NCBI RefSeq assembly: GCF_022846655.1
Contig: NZ_AP025667.1
Span: forward strand, 4,687,001-4,751,000
Source of the DNA: Streptomyces seoulensis
Lineage (GTDB): Bacteria; Actinomycetota; Actinomycetes; Streptomycetales; Streptomycetaceae
Direction: 5' to 3'
Length of the DNA stretch: 64,000 nt
A program made the position numbers and the translations under genes. A model generated the notes under the pieces. The model saw nothing but the letters and a program-made list of their open reading frames with translations. It ran no database searches and was not told the DNA's origin. Below, in pieces: positions 16,364 through 25,509 of the stretch (position 1 is the first letter of the stretch; each line of letters opens with the position of its first letter).

Positions 16364-19300
16364 TCATCCGCGTCCGCAGGCCGCCTGCCAGCGGTCCAGG
16401 ACCAGGTCGGCGACGGCGGGAGCCGCGGTACGGCAGAAGTAATGGCCGCCAACACCGAGTTCGACCAGCTGAGGCTGATCGGCGAAGAGTGACCAGGCGG
16501 TGTAGCGCTCGGCGTGCCTGGGGGTGAGCGGGTCGTCCATGGCGAACACGGTGGTCAGCGGCGCGGATAGCCGTGCCTTCGGGCCGTCTTCATCGGCCGC
16601 GAGCAGGTAGCCGTTAGCGGAGCCAGCGTCGTGGCGGAACACGCGGGCCACGAACGCGGCGTGCTCGGGCCGCAGACTCTCGAAACCGGCGAAACCGGTC
16701 TCCTCGACGAGCCAGCGCACGATGTCCTCGTCGGCCATCGCCGCCGCCTGCTCGATCCCCCGCCGCGTGGTCGCCGCATCGTGCAGAAGCTTGCCGCCGA
16801 CAAAGACTTCCGTCGGGGTGCTGCCCTCGGCTTCCAGCAGCCGCGCCGTCTCCACCGCGAGAGCGGATCCAACGCAGTGGCCCCAGAGCATCACGGGCCG
16901 GTCACCCGCCTTGCTGCGGATCTCCTCGACCACGCGCCGGGCAGTGTCCTCCAGCGACGAGAACGCTTCGTCCGGACGGGTAGCGTCGTGTCCGGGCAGC
17001 TCTACGCCGTACACGGCCACCGCGCCACCGGCGGCGTCCAGAGCCTGTGCCAGCGGCTCGAAGTTGATCGCGTTGCCACCCGCGTACGGGAAGCAGACCA
17101 GCGTGCATTCGGCATCGCTGGCCTCGGCGGACAGCGACAACAGCAGTTCCTGCGTGCCCTGTTCCGGCTCGTCCGCCGCCGCGAGATTGGCGCGGGCGGC
17201 CTCGCCGAGGGCCGACAGAGTGGAGTTACGCATCAGGTCGGTGAGAGAGACCAGTCCATCAAGTTCCATGACCACCCGCATCGCGGCGAGCGAGGCGCCA
17301 CCGAGCAGGAAGAAGTTGTCATCGAGGGAGATCTCCTCCAGCGGCGTGTCCAGCACCGTGGCCCACACCCGCGCGATGCGCCGGTCGACTTCGTCGCAGG
17401 GCCGCCGGTCAGCCGGCCGCTCCAGCGCCAGGGCGCTCCCGGCCGCCTCGTCCAGGCCGGCACGGAAGGTGTACCGCTCTCGCTCCTCACCCAGCAGATG
17501 CAGACCGTCACGGTCCCGGCGCCCGTACCATCCCGTCTCAACCGACTCGTCCCGGCCGTCGGCGACCAGCACGACCCGGCCGGTGGTGGCGAAGGGCACC
17601 ACGAGACCGTGCTCGTCGACCACGCGGGCCCGGGCAGCGAAGCTGCGCTGTGGGAGAAGGGTCGCCAGCTCTGCGGGAAGGACGTCGGCCCGCTCTGCCC
17701 GCTCCAGTTCGGCCAGCTCGTCCCCGGCCAGCAGGTTCGCCAGGTGGTGCGAGGCGCTCGGGCTGGCTGTCATCTGCTCGAACGCAGCGGCGTAGTAAGA
17801 ACCCATCCGGGCGATCTGCCACGGCTCGAAGAGATGAGCGTGGTAGTGCAGGCTCAGGCGGACCTCGTCGGTGACGAAGTGCCGGGAGAACTCGGCCCGC
17901 AGCACGAACTCCGTCTCGGAGTTGGCCCGCACGTCAAGCAGGGAGAAGCCTTCCTGCGCTTCCAGCTGCTTGAGCAGGTAGAAGTGCGTGAAGTTGAAGG
18001 CGGTCTCGAAGAGCTCCTTCTGCGTGCCGATGTCCCTCTTCATCTGAGCCATGGGATACCGGCGAGCGGGCAGCAGGTCGGTCTCGGAGCGGTAGACCTG
18101 CCGGATCAGCTCCTCCCAGGTGCCTGCGGCGGCGTCCACCCGGAAGGGAACAGTGTTGAGGAAAAGCCCGATGGCACGGGTGGCGTCCTCCGCCTCGGGA
18201 CGGCCACTGTGCTCGTAACCGACCATCACGTCGGGTTCGCCCGAGACGAGTGCGAGCACCTTTGCGTGCGCGGCCATCAGCACGTTCTTCACCGGCACGG
18301 ACAGCTGATTGGCGAGCGCCACTATGCGGTCGGAGAGACCTCGGGCGAACTCGACCTCGTGGAACATCACGGGGAAGACGTCCGCCTCGGCCTCATGCCG
18401 GGTCCGCGGCAGCGCCGTGAAGGTACTGTCCTCCAGCAAGTCCGCCCAAAAAGCGCGATGCTCGTCGTCGGCAAGCGAGCCGCGCTCCAGTGCCACGTAG
18501 GTGCGCGCGTGGTTGACCACGGTGGCGTCCGGCAGTTCCCGGCCATCGCGCAGCCGGTGGAACAGGTCGAACAGCGTGGTGTGCACCAGGGTGATGCTCC
18601 AGCCGTCGAGCGCGGAGTTGTGCTGGCTCAGGCTGTAGCGGAACAGGTCGTCCGAGAGCACATGCACGTGCAGCCGGACCAGACCCGGCTCAGTCCAGAC
18701 GAACTGGTACGCCTTCTCCCTTGCGGCCCAATCGCGGTACCACTCCTCCTGTTCGGTCTCGCTCATCCCACGCAGGTCGGCGATGTAAAGCGGCAGCGGG
18801 GCGTCCTCATGCACCAGCTGGAGGTACTCGCTGTAGCCGGTCAGGTGGTAACTGGTCCGGAAGATCGGGTTACGGCGGACCAGGACGCGCACTGCTTCCT
18901 CGAAGCACGCGGCGTCGAAGGAGCTCTGGATCATGTAGCTGAGGATGTCGTGGTACTCGGCAGTGCCATGCGACAACTCGCTCTGGAAGACAAGGCCGGC
19001 CTGCAGTTGCGTCATCGGGTACGCGTCCTCAACGCCGCCCGGGATCAGCACCCTGTCCTCTGGCCGCAGCAGCTCGAACGGGCGCAGCGCGGTCTGCTGC
19101 TCACCCCGCCCGGGCTCCGCAAGACTGCGCGCCAGCTGCGCCACCGTGGGGTTCTGGAAGAACTGCTGGAACGTGAAGTCCAGTCCCGCCGCACGAGCTT
19201 TGGCCAGCACGGTGACGAAGTGGATCGAGTTGCCGCCGAGCGCGAAGAAGTTGTCATTCACGCCTATGCGCTCGTGGCCGAGCACCTCGCCCCAGATGCG

Positions 19301-21670
19301 GGCCAGTTCAGTCTCCTCGGGCGTGCCGGGGGCCACGTAAGCAGCGGCATCGGGCTCCGCCGGACTGGGCTCGGGCAGAGCGCGCCGGTCGAGCTTGCCG
19401 TTCGGGGAGAGCGGGAAGGCGTCCAGGATCACGAGGCGCGCCGGAACCATGTAGTCAGGCAGCGTCAGGCCGAGATGGCGCTTGAGCTCCCCTTCCGTGA
19501 GCAGGGCCGCCGACTGGACGTAGCCGCACAGGTGGGTCTGGCCGTCCTCTGCCTTACGGGCGAGCACGACGGCGTCCTTGACCTGCGGGTGGCGGAGCAG
19601 CGACGCCTCGATCTCACCGAGCTCGATGCGGTATCCGCGAACCTTGACCTGGTGGTCTATACGGCCCAGGTAGTCGATGCTGCCGTCAGGTAGCCACCGG
19701 GCCAGGTCGCCGGTGCGGTAGACCCGCTCCTCACCGGCGGCGGTGGCGGCGACGAACCGTTCGGAGGTCAGGTCCGGCCGACCCAGGTAGCCGCGGGCCA
19801 GACCGACGCCGGCGATGCACAGTTCGCCAGGAACGCCGACCGGCTGAGGCCGCAGCGCGGAGTCGAGAACGAGAATGCGGGTGTTGTCGATAGGCCGGCC
19901 GATCGGGACCCGGCCCGTGTCGTCAAGGCCGCACGCGTGGTGGGTCACGTCGACGGTGGCCTCGGTAGGGCCGTACAGGTTGATCAGACGCGGGGCCGGA
20001 CCTGCGGTGGCTGCGGCGATGTCACTGAAGCGCCGGACGTGGTTCGGCGTGAGCGCCTCACCACTGGCGAACACCTGGCGTAGCGACACAAGAGCTGCCT
20101 GCACGCCCGCTCCTGAAACAAAGTCAAGGAAGGCGCCCAACATGGAGGGCACGAAGTGCATGGTGGTCACGCCATGCTTCTCGATGGCACCAACCAGAGC
20201 CTCTGGATCCCGCTCTGCGCCGGGGTCGGGCAGGCAGACCGCAGCCCCTTCGAACATCCACCAGAACAGTTCCCAGACGGACACGTCGAAGGAGGTGGGC
20301 GTCTTCTGCATGATGACGTCAGCGGACGTGATCGGGTAGGCACGCTGCATCCAGTTGATGCGGTTGACCACTGACCGATGCTCGATCTGGACGCCCTTGG
20401 GGTTGCCGGTCGAGCCAGACGTGTAGATGACGTACGCCATGTCCCGCGCGTCGCCGATGATCTCCAGCGGCGTGCAGTCCTCGGCGTAAGAGGACTCGTC
20501 GGTCAGGTCGAGGACATCGAGTCCCTCGTGGACCAGGCCGCCGTGGCGCGGCGTGGTGAGAACGAGGCGAGCGGCACTGTCGTCCAGAACGTAGCGAATG
20601 CGTTCGACCGGGTAGCCGGGGTCCACCGGCAGATAGGCACCGCCAGCCTTGAGCACAGCGTAGACGGCAACGAGCATCTGCGGCGAGCGGTCGGCCAGCA
20701 CCGCGACAAGGTCGTCACGGCCCACACCTCGGGCGCGCAGAACCCTTGCCAACTGGTTCGCTCGGGAGTCGACTTCGGCGTAGGTAAGCCGGAGATCGCC
20801 TCCCACGAGGGCGATGGCATCCGGGGTCAGCTGCACCTGGCGGGCGAAGAGTTCGTCGAGACGGACTGTGTCCTCGAACGCGGCGTCGGTATCGTTGGCC
20901 TGCTCGATCACGGCCCGGTCGGCGTCCGCACGCAGGTCAAGCGCGGCCAGCGCGCTGTCCGGGGAGGCGATGGCGCCGGCCAGCAGCGCCGCACAATGCG
21001 CGAGCAGCCGCTCGGCGGTGTCGGCGCCGTGCTGCTCGACCCGGTGACGCAGTTCCAGGCTCAGCTCTTCGCCGTCGCGGATGAAGGCAAACACCACGGG
21101 AAACCGCGTCCGGGTGGCCGGGGTCTCGTGCGGCTCGCGTGCGACATCGACCAAGACATCCGCGAAGGGGTGCGTCGCGTAGCCGGCGGCGCCGAACTCC
21201 TCGGCAAGGATCTCGACGGGGAAGTCCTGATACTCCAGCGCTGCGACCAGCCGGGGCTTGGCGTCGGCGAGCACCGTGCGGAACGTGGACCCAGGCGTGA
21301 ACGGCAGACGCAGCACCAGCCCGTCGGCGAGCGCGGGGGTCGACTCGTCCGCAGGTACGGGGGGAACAGCGACAACGGCCTCCTCACCGCCTGTGTAGCG
21401 CTGGAGCAAGCCAGCGACGGCGGCGACGAGCACTGTGTGCAGCGCCATCGCCTGTCCACGAGTCAGCTTGTCGAGTCCGGCGGTCAGGTCGGCGCCGAGA
21501 GGCACCACGGTCGCCGTGTGTGGGGCCGTCCCGGCGGCCCGGCCCGGGGTATCAGACGGGAAGCCGGTGCGCTCGGGCAGAGCGGCGAGTGCCGCGCGCC
21601 AGAACGCGCCCTCGCGGGGACGCTGCGCCGCGGCAACCTTGAGCCGACCGAGAGTTTCGAGGGATTGCAC
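16364..21670 (-). CDS. NRPS: half-C, A(Ser), T, C, A-remnant, T, TE
   Basis: About 1768 residues. Residues 1-240 are only the C-terminal half of a condensation domain, with no HHxxxDG. The adenylation domain (about 255-770, YTSGSTGNPKG near 415, FDVSVWELF near 460) has pocket residues I read as D-V-W-H-F-S-L-V-D-K, the serine code. A carrier domain with LGGNSIHF lies near 811. A second condensation domain (about 870-1310) has SQHNSALDGW near 1015, where Asn replaces the second His. About 60 residues around 1380 (GWYGRRDRDGLHLLG) look like the tail of a lost adenylation domain. A carrier (LGGASLAA near 1454) and a thioesterase (1510-1768) follow, with WGHCVGS near 1598, so the nucleophile is Cys. 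The GTG at 21670 is chosen for GGAAGG 4 nt upstream. Confidence 0.9.
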   Translation of the reverse strand: MQSLETLGRLKVAAAQRPREGAFWRAALAALPERTGFPSDTPGRAAGTAPHTATVVPLGADLTAGLDKLTRGQAMALHTVLVAAVAGLLQRYTGGEEAVVAVPPVPADESTPALADGLVLRLPFTPGSTFRTVLADAKPRLVAALEYQDFPVEILAEEFGAAGYATHPFADVLVDVAREPHETPATRTRFPVVFAFIRDGEELSLELRHRVEQHGADTAERLLAHCAALLAGAIASPDSALAALDLRADADRAVIEQANDTDAAFEDTVRLDELFARQVQLTPDAIALVGGDLRLTYAEVDSRANQLARVLRARGVGRDDLVAVLADRSPQMLVAVYAVLKAGGAYLPVDPGYPVERIRYVLDDSAARLVLTTPRHGGLVHEGLDVLDLTDESSYAEDCTPLEIIGDARDMAYVIYTSGSTGNPKGVQIEHRSVVNRINWMQRAYPITSADVIMQKTPTSFDVSVWELFWWMFEGAAVCLPDPGAERDPEALVGAIEKHGVTTMHFVPSMLGAFLDFVSGAGVQAALVSLRQVFASGEALTPNHVRRFSDIAAATAGPAPRLINLYGPTEATVDVTHHACGLDDTGRVPIGRPIDNTRILVLDSALRPQPVGVPGELCIAGVGLARGYLGRPDLTSERFVAATAAGEERVYRTGDLARWLPDGSIDYLGRIDHQVKVRGYRIELGEIEASLLRHPQVKDAVVLARKAEDGQTHLCGYVQSAALLTEGELKRHLGLTLPDYMVPARLVILDAFPLSPNGKLDRRALPEPSPAEPDAAAYVAPGTPEETELARIWGEVLGHERIGVNDNFFALGGNSIHFVTVLAKARAAGLDFTFQQFFQNPTVAQLARSLAEPGRGEQQTALRPFELLRPEDRVLIPGGVEDAYPMTQLQAGLVFQSELSHGTAEYHDILSYMIQSSFDAACFEEAVRVLVRRNPIFRTSYHLTGYSEYLQLVHEDAPLPLYIADLRGMSETEQEEWYRDWAAREKAYQFVWTEPGLVRLHVHVLSDDLFRYSLSQHNSALDGWSITLVHTTLFDLFHRLRDGRELPDATVVNHARTYVALERGSLADDEHRAFWADLLEDSTFTALPRTRHEAEADVFPVMFHEVEFARGLSDRIVALANQLSVPVKNVLMAAHAKVLALVSGEPDVMVGYEHSGRPEAEDATRAIGLFLNTVPFRVDAAAGTWEELIRQVYRSETDLLPARRYPMAQMKRDIGTQKELFETAFNFTHFYLLKQLEAQEGFSLLDVRANSETEFVLRAEFSRHFVTDEVRLSLHYHAHLFEPWQIARMGSYYAAAFEQMTASPSASHHLANLLAGDELAELERAERADVLPAELATLLPQRSFAARARVVDEHGLVVPFATTGRVVLVADGRDESVETGWYGRRDRDGLHLLGEERERYTFRAGLDEAAGSALALERPADRRPCDEVDRRIARVWATVLDTPLEEISLDDNFFLLGGASLAAMRVVMELDGLVSLTDLMRNSTLSALGEAARANLAAADEPEQGTQELLLSLSAEASDAECTLVCFPYAGGNAINFEPLAQALDAAGGAVAVYGVELPGHDATRPDEAFSSLEDTARRVVEEIRSKAGDRPVMLWGHCVGSALAVETARLLEAEGSTPTEVFVGGKLLHDAATTRRGIEQAAAMADEDIVRWLVEETGFAGFESLRPEHAAFVARVFRHDAGSANGYLLAADEDGPKARLSAPLTTVFAMDDPLTPRHAERYTAWSLFADQPQLVELGVGGHYFCRTAAPAVADLVLDRWQAACGRG

Positions 21671-21698
21671 GATACCTTCCAGAAACGAGAGTGCGAGA

Positions 21699-24600
21699 TC
21701 AGAAGTCGAAGTCGAAATCCAGCACGGGCTGCGCGGTGACTGCCACCGCATTCATGCTGTGCACGGCCTTGTCTGGCCCCGTGACGGCCGCGTCGTACAG
21801 AGCCAGCAGTTCGTCGCGGAAAAACTCGACGGTCTGTGGCAGGAACAGATGCGTGCTGTAGGCCCAGTGGGCCGTGAAGCCTTCTGGGGCATCGTCGATC
21901 TGCAGGTTGAGATCGAAGAGGGTGCGCCCGGTGGCTTCAGGGGTCCAGCGCGGACGGCCCCCAAGGAAGTCAACCTGCTGCAGTCCGGTGTCTTGGACCG
22001 CGAACAGCGTGTCGAACATGGGATGGCGGCTGTAGTCCCGCTCTCCCGCGGCAGCCACGAGTTCCCCGAACGGGAAGTCCTGGTGGTCGAAGGCCGCCAT
22101 AGCGTGCTCGGCCACCGCCTTCAGGTGGGCGCGGAATGAGAGCTCCGGCTGCAGGCCGATCCGCAGGCACAGGGTGTTGACGAACATGCCCTGGGAGCGC
22201 TCCACACCGGGCAAATGTCGCCCGGACACAGGTGTGCCCACGGTGACGTCGTCGCTGCCGCTCAGCCGCCCAAGCAGTGCTGTGTAACCGGCAAGCAGGA
22301 CGTGGAAGGGGGTCACCCCTTCCGCACGCGCCAGCTCACGGATCGCCCGGCTGAGTCCCGCGCCGAACGCGAACGGCAGGTGGGCGCCTTCGGCCCGGCG
22401 AACCGGGGGCCGGGGCAGGTCGGTGGGCAGGTCCAGCGGCCGTACCGGCGTGGCGTAGGTGCGACGCCAGAAGTCCCCCTGAGCGAGCGCATGTTCGCGG
22501 CCCGCTTGGCCGTCGGCCCAGCGGGCGTAGTCGCCATGACTGACGTCCGGCCGCGCGGGCTCGGCGCCGCTCAACAGTTGTGCCCACTCGGTGACCAGCA
22601 GAGTGAGGGAGTAGCCGTCGGTGATCAAGTGGTGGATGTCGAGGGCAATCCGGGCGCGGCCTTGCTGACGCAGCAGCGCTGCGCGCCACAGCGGCGCCCG
22701 ATGCGGATCGAAGGCCCTGATCCACCGCTTGGTCCAACCGTCCAGGTCGGCGTCGTCCGGCAGGTCCACCTCCTCGATGACCACCTGCAGTTCCCTGTGC
22801 ACTCGCTGGTAGGGGCGCCCGTCGGCGTCCAGGATGAAGTCGGTGCGCAGCACGTCGTGCCGGGCCACGAGAGCGGCCAGGGTGGTGCGCAGACGCTCGA
22901 CCGACGGCACCTCGGGCAGGTCGACGACCAGCGGCAGGTTGTACTCGGTCCCACTGGGGTCCTTGACCTGCTCGACGTAGATCCCGTGCTGCTGTGGCGA
23001 CAGCGGGGCCGGTTCCTGGGGGCCGCTCGGGCGGGCGTCCGGCAGCAGCGAACCGTGGCCGGCAGGCTCTGCCTCACGCAACAGCTCGGCGAGCGCGGCC
23101 ACCGTCGGCGCGGTCAGCACCAGCGAGACGGGGCAGGCCAGACCCAGGGTGCGCCGGATCCGGGCAGACAGCCGCGTGGCGGTCAGCGAGCCAGCACCGT
23201 AGGCGCTCAGCAGGTCGTCGGGGCCGATGCCCGTGATGCCGAGGGTGTCCTCCCACAGCCCGATCAGCACCCGCTCCAGTTCGTCGCGCGGCGGGCGCCC
23301 GCCGGACGCAGCGCCGGTCACTGTGGCGGGCTCAGGCAGCGCGGCGCGGTCCACCTTGCCGTTGACGGTTAGAGGCAGCGCGGAGAGCACCATCAGGTGG
23401 GCGGGAACCATGTGCGGCGGCAGGGACTTAGCAGCGGCCGAACTCAGGCGGCCGGTGTCCAGGTCCGGATCCCCCACGACATAACCGCACAGGTAGCTGT
23501 CGGAGGAACTGGGTAGACGCCGGGCCAGCACGACTGCGGCCCGCACGCCGGGCAGCATGGACAGGGTGGTCTCGATCTCGCCCGGCTCCACGCGGAAGCC
23601 GCGCACCTTGACCTGGTGGTCGGTCCGGCCGACGAAGTCGACCGCGCCGTCCGGCAGCATCCGCACCCGGTCCCCGGTGCGATAGAGCTTCTCACCGGTT
23701 ACGAACGGGTGCGGCACGAAAGCACGTTCGGTGAGGTCAGGACGGCCGAGGTAGCCGAGTGCCAGGCCGTCGCCGCCCACGTAGAGCTCGCCGGGGACAC
23801 CCGTGGGCAGCGGCAGTCCGTCCTGGTTGAGCACGAACACGGTCGCGTTGGGCACCGGGCGGCCGATCGGTACCCGGGCACCGACATGGTCTCCGACGAT
23901 CTGGCAGGTGGAGATCACCGCGTTCTCTGTCGGCCCGTACGCATTGACCAGCCGCAGGCCAGGGTTGGCGGCCAGCGCCTCGCGGGCGTGCCGTGCGGAG
24001 AGCACGTCGCCGCCCACCAGCAGGTCGCGCAGCGGACGGAAGAGGCACGGGTCCTCGTCGACGAGCCGGCTGAACAGGGCGGAAGTGAACAGCGCAGTGG
24101 TGATCTGCTGTTCGCGCAGTGCACGGCTGAGTTCCTCGGTGTCGAGCAGGGTCTCGCGGTCCAGGATGCACAGAGTGCCGCCGCTGAGCAGTGCGCCCCA
24201 CATCTCCCATACAGAGGCGTCGAAACCGGTCGTGCCGACCTGAGCCATCCTCGTCGTCGGGTCCAGCCGCACGTAGTCGGTCCCGCTGACCAGACGCGTG
24301 ATGCCTCGATGCGGGACTAGCACTCCCTTGGGCTTGCCCGTCGTACCGGAGGTATACATCAGATAGGCCGCGTCGTCGGCGCCCCGCTGCACGCCGGTCG
24401 ACGCGGGCGGGGTCGCACCAGGATCCTCCTGCCAGCCCCAAGTGTCGACGGCGAAGACCGTGAGGTGTCCGTCCGCCCGCTCGTGGACAGCTGCAAGTCT
24501 CCCTGCCAGGTCGCCAGCGGTCAGTACCCGTCGGGCACCGCTGTCCGCGAGGAGGTACGCCACCCGGTCGGCCGGGTAGTCGGGGTCGATCGGCAGGTAG

Positions 24601-25475
24601 ACGCCGCCGGCCTTGAGGACGGCGAGCGCGGCGACCACCAGAGTGGGCTCACGCCTCAGGAGCAGGGCTACTGGCTCGCCTGGTTCGAGCCCGTCCTCGC
24701 GGAGGCGGGCCGCGAGTAGCTGTGACCGGTGGTCGAGCTCGGCGTAGCTCAGGACAATGTCGCCATGGACCACGGCCGGGCGTTCGGGTGCCTTGCGGGC
24801 CCGTTCGGCGAACAACTCCTCAACACGGCTGTCCCGCGGATATTCGACAGCCGTCCGGTTGAAGTCCGTCAGCAACCGCGTGCGTTCGACGGAGGTGAGC
24901 GGGTCCAGTTCCCGCACCGGCAGCGCCGGGTCGTCCGCCAGGACGGCCAGAGCGCGGCGCAGGTGCACAGCATGCCGGGCCACCGCGTCCGCGCGGTGCG
25001 CGGCGGGGTCGTGCAACAGCCGCAGCACGCCGCTATCGGCCGACTCGTCCAGTTCCGCCACGATCGGCGCGGCGGGGCAGGACCCGGCCGGGTCGGCGGC
25101 CACGCGCCGGACCAGCCACGGAGTGCCGGCGGCCGGCTCGCCGGGCGTCGGCGAGCGCAGCGCTCGCGCGGCGGCCTCTTCCAGCGTCGCGAGCGATGCG
25201 GCTGGCTCAACTCGGAGTCGTACCGTCACCGGGGATGTCCCCGCTTCGGCACGGTAGCCGAAATCGAGGTCGGTCTGGCCGGTGTGGTGGTGCAGTAGCG
25301 CCGCCCACGCCGCGAGTACCCGGGCAGACCCCGACCGGCCGGCGGTCACGACGGCAACCGGCTCCGCGCCAGCCGCCTCCTCGGGAGCGTACGCGCCACT
25401 CGCAGCCGGATCGGTCGGCGTCGGCAGCCAGGCCATCAACTCGCCGTCTGGTACCGGCTTGTCCACGGACCTCAA
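21699..25475 (-). CDS. NRPS: half-C, A(hydrophobic), T, C
   Basis: About 1258 residues. The first 215 or so match only the C-terminal subdomain of a condensation domain and lack the active-site motif. The adenylation domain (YTSGTTGKPKG near 372, FDASVWEMWGALL near 418, NAYGPTENAV) gives a pocket I read as D-A-W-L-V-G-A-V-I-K, compatible with a hydrophobic residue such as Leu; this is tentative. A carrier with GAGSLTATR lies near 760. A full condensation domain follows with intact DIHHLITDG near 947, presumably joining this module's chain to Ser of the next protein. The TTG at 25475 has GGGAGGTGA about 7 nt upstream; a GTG at 25505 is the alternative. It lies between the Thr and Ser synthetases with gaps of only about 30 bp. 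Confidence 0.88.
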   Translation of the reverse strand: MRSVDKPVPDGELMAWLPTPTDPAASGAYAPEEAAGAEPVAVVTAGRSGSARVLAAWAALLHHHTGQTDLDFGYRAEAGTSPVTVRLRVEPAASLATLEEAAARALRSPTPGEPAAGTPWLVRRVAADPAGSCPAAPIVAELDESADSGVLRLLHDPAAHRADAVARHAVHLRRALAVLADDPALPVRELDPLTSVERTRLLTDFNRTAVEYPRDSRVEELFAERARKAPERPAVVHGDIVLSYAELDHRSQLLAARLREDGLEPGEPVALLLRREPTLVVAALAVLKAGGVYLPIDPDYPADRVAYLLADSGARRVLTAGDLAGRLAAVHERADGHLTVFAVDTWGWQEDPGATPPASTGVQRGADDAAYLMYTSGTTGKPKGVLVPHRGITRLVSGTDYVRLDPTTRMAQVGTTGFDASVWEMWGALLSGGTLCILDRETLLDTEELSRALREQQITTALFTSALFSRLVDEDPCLFRPLRDLLVGGDVLSARHAREALAANPGLRLVNAYGPTENAVISTCQIVGDHVGARVPIGRPVPNATVFVLNQDGLPLPTGVPGELYVGGDGLALGYLGRPDLTERAFVPHPFVTGEKLYRTGDRVRMLPDGAVDFVGRTDHQVKVRGFRVEPGEIETTLSMLPGVRAAVVLARRLPSSSDSYLCGYVVGDPDLDTGRLSSAAAKSLPPHMVPAHLMVLSALPLTVNGKVDRAALPEPATVTGAASGGRPPRDELERVLIGLWEDTLGITGIGPDDLLSAYGAGSLTATRLSARIRRTLGLACPVSLVLTAPTVAALAELLREAEPAGHGSLLPDARPSGPQEPAPLSPQQHGIYVEQVKDPSGTEYNLPLVVDLPEVPSVERLRTTLAALVARHDVLRTDFILDADGRPYQRVHRELQVVIEEVDLPDDADLDGWTKRWIRAFDPHRAPLWRAALLRQQGRARIALDIHHLITDGYSLTLLVTEWAQLLSGAEPARPDVSHGDYARWADGQAGREHALAQGDFWRRTYATPVRPLDLPTDLPRPPVRRAEGAHLPFAFGAGLSRAIRELARAEGVTPFHVLLAGYTALLGRLSGSDDVTVGTPVSGRHLPGVERSQGMFVNTLCLRIGLQPELSFRAHLKAVAEHAMAAFDHQDFPFGELVAAAGERDYSRHPMFDTLFAVQDTGLQQVDFLGGRPRWTPEATGRTLFDLNLQIDDAPEGFTAHWAYSTHLFLPQTVEFFRDELLALYDAAVTGPDKAVHSMNAVAVTAQPVLDFDFDF

Positions 25476-25509
25476 GCGGTCACCTCCCGGGTAGTCAGGA
25501 AACACTCGC

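Noticed and set aside
16631..19693. Plus-strand open frame of 1020 codons
   Set aside because: It lies opposite the terminal synthetase, whose domains are unmistakable; the frame has Arg/Gly/Gln-rich shadow composition.
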